From NCBI GenBank assembly GCA_026416355.1, contig JAOAFH010000100.1, forward strand, positions 1-8,352: a DNA stretch of 8,352 nucleotides, written 5' to 3'. Source of the stretch: Clostridiales bacterium. GTDB lineage: Bacteria > Bacillota > Clostridia > Clostridiales > Caloramatoraceae. Position numbers and translations under genes: made by a program. Positions 5,366-8,352 of the stretch are shown piece after piece; positions within the stretch are counted from its first letter, which is position 1, and every line of letters begins with the position of its first letter. Under the pieces are notes generated by a model. It was not told where the DNA came from, did no database searches, and was given only the letters and a program-made list of their open reading frames with translations.

Positions 5366-6646
5366 ATGATTAAAGCAGATGTTTTAATTGTTGGTACAGG
5401 AATTGCAGGTCTATATACTGCCCTAAACTTAAATGAAAACTTAAACATAATACTTGTTACCAAATCAACTTTAACAGAATCCAACTCATATCTTGCACAG
5501 GGTGGCATATCAACTGCTATTGATTTAGATGATATAAATAGTTTTTGTGAAGATACTATTAAAGCAGGAAACTACAAAAACAATCTAGATGTTGTTAAAA
5601 TGGTAGCCACAAAATCAATAGATGTTATAAGACATCTTGATTTTTTAGGTGTTGACTTTGACAAAGTTAACGATGAGTTTTCATACACTAAAGAAGGTGG
5701 CCACAGCAAAAAAAGAATAGTTCATTGCAAAGATTATACTGGAAAAGAGGTCATAGAAAAGCTACTTGATAAATTAACTAGAATAAAAAATATTAAAATA
5801 TTAGAGCACACTACTTTGATTGATTTAATTACAAAGGATAACAGTTGTCTAGGTGGGGTGTTTTTAAACAACGAAAAAACCTTAAAGATTTATTCAAAAT
5901 ATACAGTTCTTGCAACTGGTGGTATTGGTGGACTTTTTAAAAATTCAACTAATCAAAGAACACTTACAGGGGATGCACTTTCTATTGCATTAAAAAGAAA
6001 TATTAAATTAAAAGATGTAGAGTATGTACAATTTCACCCTACTTCACTTTACCAAAATACAAGCAAACGCAGATTTCTAATTTCTGAGAGCCTTAGAGGT
6101 GAAGGGGCAATACTAAAAAATAAATCTGGAAATAGATTTGTAGATGAACTTTTGCCTAGGGATAAGGTTACACTTGCTATTTTAAATGAAATTAAAAAAA
6201 CTGAAAGTGATTTTGTTTATCTTGATATAAGCCATAAAAATGCTGATTATATCAAAAATAGATTCCCTCTAATCTATAATGAATGTGTAAAAAATGGTAT
6301 TGATATAACAAAAGAAGCTATTCCTGTCCGTCCCGCCCAACACTATTATATGGGGGGAATTGAAGTTGATAAATATGCCAAAACATCAATGAATAGGTTG
6401 TTTGCAGTTGGTGAGGTTAGCTGTACAGGCCTACATGGAAGCAATAGACTTGCTAGTAATTCTCTTTTAGAGGGACTTGTTTTTGGTAAAAATTGCGCAT
6501 CATATATAAATGATTATATCTACTCAACTAAACTTGAAATCTTAGATATTCATATTAACACTAACCACATTATCCACGAAAACAAAAACATATTTAAAAA
6601 TAAATTTATTAATTTGAGAGGTGATTTGAAGGATGAACTTATTTAA
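5366..6646 (+). CDS. nadB: L-aspartate oxidase NadB, short form
   Basis: NadB is a FAD enzyme that oxidises L-aspartate to iminoaspartate, the unstable substrate of NadA. In anaerobes fumarate can serve as electron acceptor. The FAD dinucleotide-binding start is DVLIVGTGIAGL (5-16), followed by SNSYLAQGGIS (39-49), EGGHSKKRI (110-118), ATGGIGGL (183-190), VQFHPT (221-226), LRGEGA (243-248), QHYYMGGI (325-332) and GLHGSNRLASNSLLEGLVFG (355-374). Arg244, His326 and Arg361 correspond to E. coli R290, H351 and R386 of the active site. At 426 residues it lacks most of the C-terminal helical domain of the roughly 540-residue E. coli enzyme, but the catalytic part is complete and the stop is clean. 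Related fumarate reductase/succinate dehydrogenase flavoproteins are less likely given nadA and nadC beside it. Its ribosome site AAGGTGA overlaps the nadA stop. Confidence 0.95.
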   Translation: MIKADVLIVGTGIAGLYTALNLNENLNIILVTKSTLTESNSYLAQGGISTAIDLDDINSFCEDTIKAGNYKNNLDVVKMVATKSIDVIRHLDFLGVDFDKVNDEFSYTKEGGHSKKRIVHCKDYTGKEVIEKLLDKLTRIKNIKILEHTTLIDLITKDNSCLGGVFLNNEKTLKIYSKYTVLATGGIGGLFKNSTNQRTLTGDALSIALKRNIKLKDVEYVQFHPTSLYQNTSKRRFLISESLRGEGAILKNKSGNRFVDELLPRDKVTLAILNEIKKTESDFVYLDISHKNADYIKNRFPLIYNECVKNGIDITKEAIPVRPAQHYYMGGIEVDKYAKTSMNRLFAVGEVSCTGLHGSNRLASNSLLEGLVFGKNCASYINDYIYSTKLEILDIHINTNHIIHENKNIFKNKFINLRGDLKDELI

Positions 6647-7460
6647 TATAGACACCTTAATTAAAGAAGCCCTATCAGAGGACATAAGCTATATTGATCT
6701 AACAACAGAAGCTATTGTAAAAGACAATAGTTCATCAGTAGCTCACTTAATTGCTAAAGAACAAGGAATTATGTCAGGAATATATGTATTTAAAAGAGTT
6801 TTTGATTTATTAGGTAATGTAGAATGTGAAATATATTTTAAAGATGGATGTTATGTTAATAAAGGTGATATTATTTGTAAACTTACAGGTAATACCAAGA
6901 ATATATTGATAGGGGAAAGAACTGCTCTTAATTTTGTTCAAAGAATGAGTGGAATAGCTACTTTAACAAACAAATTTGTAAAACAATTAGACGGAACAAA
7001 AACAAGGCTTTTAGATACAAGAAAAACAACCCCTACTCTAAGAACCCTTGAAAAATATTCAACTAGTATTGGTGGTGCTCTAAACCATCGTTTTAATCTT
7101 TCAGATGGGATTTTAATTAAGGATAATCACATTAAGGCCGCTGGCAGTATAAAAAATGCTGTTGAACTTGTTAGACAAAGATATGGAAACATAAAAAAAA
7201 TAGAAGTAGAAACTGAAACAATTGATATGGTAAAAGAATGTCTTGAATGTAATGTTGATATTATAATGCTTGATAATATGGATATTGAAACTATAAAAAT
7301 TGCACTGTCTATTATTGATAACAGAGCATTGGTTGAAGTGTCTGGCAATATTACTTTAGAAAATATTTACGAAGTTGCAAAGCTTGGAGTTGATTATATT
7401 TCCACAGGATATATTACTCACTCATATAAATCCCTAGATCTAAGTTTAAAGATTCTTTAA
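6633..7460 (+). CDS. nadC: Nicotinate-nucleotide pyrophosphorylase (carboxylating) NadC
   Basis: NadC converts quinolinate and PRPP to nicotinate mononucleotide, CO2 and pyrophosphate, the third step of de novo NAD synthesis. The 275-residue protein is of normal length: an N-terminal sandwich domain to about residue 105, then an alpha/beta barrel. Motifs are ERTALNFVQRMSGIAT (95-110), DTRKTTPTLR (128-137), NHRFNLSDGILIKDNH (151-166), EVET (191-194), LDNM (213-216), VSGNI (236-240) and DYISTG (254-259). Arg96, Arg130, Lys131, His152, Arg153 and Lys163 align with the substrate-binding R105, R139, K140, H161, R162 and K172 of the Mycobacterium tuberculosis enzyme at a constant offset. The ATG overlaps the end of nadB by 14 bases and has AGAGGTG (6617-6623) before it, so translation is probably coupled. 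The usual GGGANHR reads GGALNHR here, a mild variation. Confidence 0.96.
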   Translation: MNLFNIDTLIKEALSEDISYIDLTTEAIVKDNSSSVAHLIAKEQGIMSGIYVFKRVFDLLGNVECEIYFKDGCYVNKGDIICKLTGNTKNILIGERTALNFVQRMSGIATLTNKFVKQLDGTKTRLLDTRKTTPTLRTLEKYSTSIGGALNHRFNLSDGILIKDNHIKAAGSIKNAVELVRQRYGNIKKIEVETETIDMVKECLECNVDIIMLDNMDIETIKIALSIIDNRALVEVSGNITLENIYEVAKLGVDYISTGYITHSYKSLDLSLKIL

Positions 7461-7486
7461 CTTATATTGACATAATTAATTGTAAC

Positions 7487-7535
7487 AAAAATACCACCTC
7501 CTAAATATCTTAAATTAATAGGGGGTGGTATTTTT
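7487..7535 (+). terminator. Terminator-like hairpin after nadC that contains the ZIP gene's ribosome binding site
   Basis: Bases 7487-7498 pair perfectly with 7524-7535 (AAAAATACCACC with GGTGGTATTTTT). Three more pairs, one of them G-U, extend the stem through 7499-7501 and 7521-7523, leaving a 19-nt loop. It ends in TTTTT and lies 26 bases after the nadC stop, so it can end the nadABC transcript. The 5' arm reads ACCACCTCCT, much like the 3' end of 16S rRNA, and pairs with AGGGGGTGG (7520-7528), the only ribosome binding site for the next gene. The U-tract itself runs into the TTG start. Confidence 0.8.
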
Positions 7536-8331
7536 GAACGCAATAATGAACTTTTCACCTATCGTTCTCGCGTTTTTAGCAACGTTATTTACATGGTTTG
7601 TAACAGCACTAGGCTCTGCACTTGTTTTCTTTTTTAAAGATGTAAATCAAAAAATATTAAATTCTATGATGGGATTTGCAGCAGGTGTTATGATTGCAGC
7701 TAGCTTTTGGTCACTAATCTCTCCTGCTATTGAGCTATCTGATGAACTTGGATATAACCCTGTTATACCAACAGCAGTTGGTGTTTTATTGGGTGGTTTA
7801 TTTATAAGATTTACTGACATAGTTGCATCTAAAATACACAAAACCGAAGAAAAAGAAGACTCCTATAATTGGCGTAGGATGTTTCTATTGATTTTAGCCA
7901 TAACCCTTCACAATATCCCAGAAGGACTTGCAATTGGTGTAGCTTTTGGAGCTCTAAATTTTGGATACACACCTGCAGCATTCGCAGCCGCAATGTCACT
8001 GGCAATCGGTATAGGTATTCAAAACTTTCCTGAAGGTGCAGCTGTCTCCCTTCCATTAAGACGTGAAGGAATGACTACTTTTAAAAGCTTTATGTACGGT
8101 CAAGCATCGGCATTGGTTGAACCAATTTCTGCAGTTATAGGTGCTTATTTAGTTGTTTATATAAGAGCTATTCTTCCATATGCTCTATCATTTGCAGCAG
8201 GTGCTATGATTTATGTGGTTGTAAAGGAACTTGTACCTGAATCCCAATCCAATGGAAATGAAGGACTAATTAGTTTAATTACTCTAATTGGTTTTATTGT
8301 TATGATGGTACTTGATGTGGCGCTAGGTTAA
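7534..8331 (+). CDS. ZIP-family divalent metal transporter
   Basis: This is a membrane protein of the ZIP family (ZupT/GufA-like) that moves zinc or other divalent metals into the cytoplasm. The 265 residues form about eight membrane segments, near 8-34, 42-62, 77-94, 116-140, 150-172, 186-210, 213-231 and 244-263. Segment 4 carries HNIPEG with His126 and Glu130. Segment 5 carries QNFPEG with Gln163 and Glu167. These match the first metal site of Bordetella BbZIP (H177, E181, Q207, E211). For the second site Asn127 and Glu196 are present, but BbZIP D208 is Asn164. The charged loop at 100-115 has only one His. TTG at 7534 is the likely start because the site at 7520-7528 stands 5 nt before it. 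GTG at 7525 lies inside that site, and ATG at 7546 would be about 17 nt away. The metal carried cannot be told from sequence, and no metal regulator site was recognised. Confidence 0.9.
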   Translation: MNAIMNFSPIVLAFLATLFTWFVTALGSALVFFFKDVNQKILNSMMGFAAGVMIAASFWSLISPAIELSDELGYNPVIPTAVGVLLGGLFIRFTDIVASKIHKTEEKEDSYNWRRMFLLILAITLHNIPEGLAIGVAFGALNFGYTPAAFAAAMSLAIGIGIQNFPEGAAVSLPLRREGMTTFKSFMYGQASALVEPISAVIGAYLVVYIRAILPYALSFAAGAMIYVVVKELVPESQSNGNEGLISLITLIGFIVMMVLDVALG

Positions 8332-8352
8332 TTATATTTATATGGGGCTGTC
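8332..8352. other. Right edge of the window, noncoding
   Basis: After the transporter stop only 21 bases remain. They end in GGGGCTGTC, which could be the start of a terminator stem cut by the edge. The last five bases, CTGTC, are also how the reverse complement of the Tn5 mosaic end begins, so adapter sequence at this end is possible but unproven. Confidence 0.3.

Overview
The window is AT-rich DNA (about 30% G+C by eye) with strong purine-rich ribosome binding sites, TTG starts on two genes, and the genes pdxST, nadABC, a thermolysin-like protease and a ZIP transporter. This suggests a low-G+C Firmicute, most likely a member of the Clostridia; the species cannot be named from the sequence. 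All confident genes are on the + strand. The first 19 bases are exactly the Tn5 mosaic end used in Nextera-type libraries, so the left edge is a sequencing artefact. The last five bases could be the start of the same adapter in the other orientation.

Layout. Bases 20-395 hold a perfect 14-bp hairpin (probably the terminator of a gene lying off the left edge), an AT-rich stretch, and a strong promoter overlapped by several TACAAT/ATTGTA repeats. This promoter drives pdxS and pdxT, the two subunits of the DXP-independent pyridoxal 5'-phosphate synthase, and the pair ends in a strong intrinsic terminator. Next comes a monocistronic secreted M4 metalloprotease with a signal peptide, a propeptide, the catalytic domain and a C-terminal PPC domain.

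A gene-free stretch of about 545 bases follows. Its main content is a 213-bp imperfect palindrome at 4040-4252, with arms of about 75 bp around a GC-rich core carrying two perfect small hairpins. It looks like an inserted intergenic repeat or MITE-like element, and it is the least explained object in the window. After it a good promoter drives nadA-nadB-nadC, which are tightly packed (4-nt gap, then 14-nt overlap) and encode the whole route from aspartate to nicotinate mononucleotide. The last gene is a ZIP-family metal transporter. Its ribosome binding site lies inside the 3' arm of a terminator-like hairpin following nadC.

The pdx and nad operons together suggest that the cell makes both vitamin B6 and NAD de novo. 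The protease and the transporter have no visible functional link to them. I see no defence system, CRISPR array, tRNA, rRNA or transposase gene. The points most worth a second look are the palindromic element, the hairpin that could hide the ZIP gene's ribosome binding site, and the repeat cluster over the pdxS promoter.
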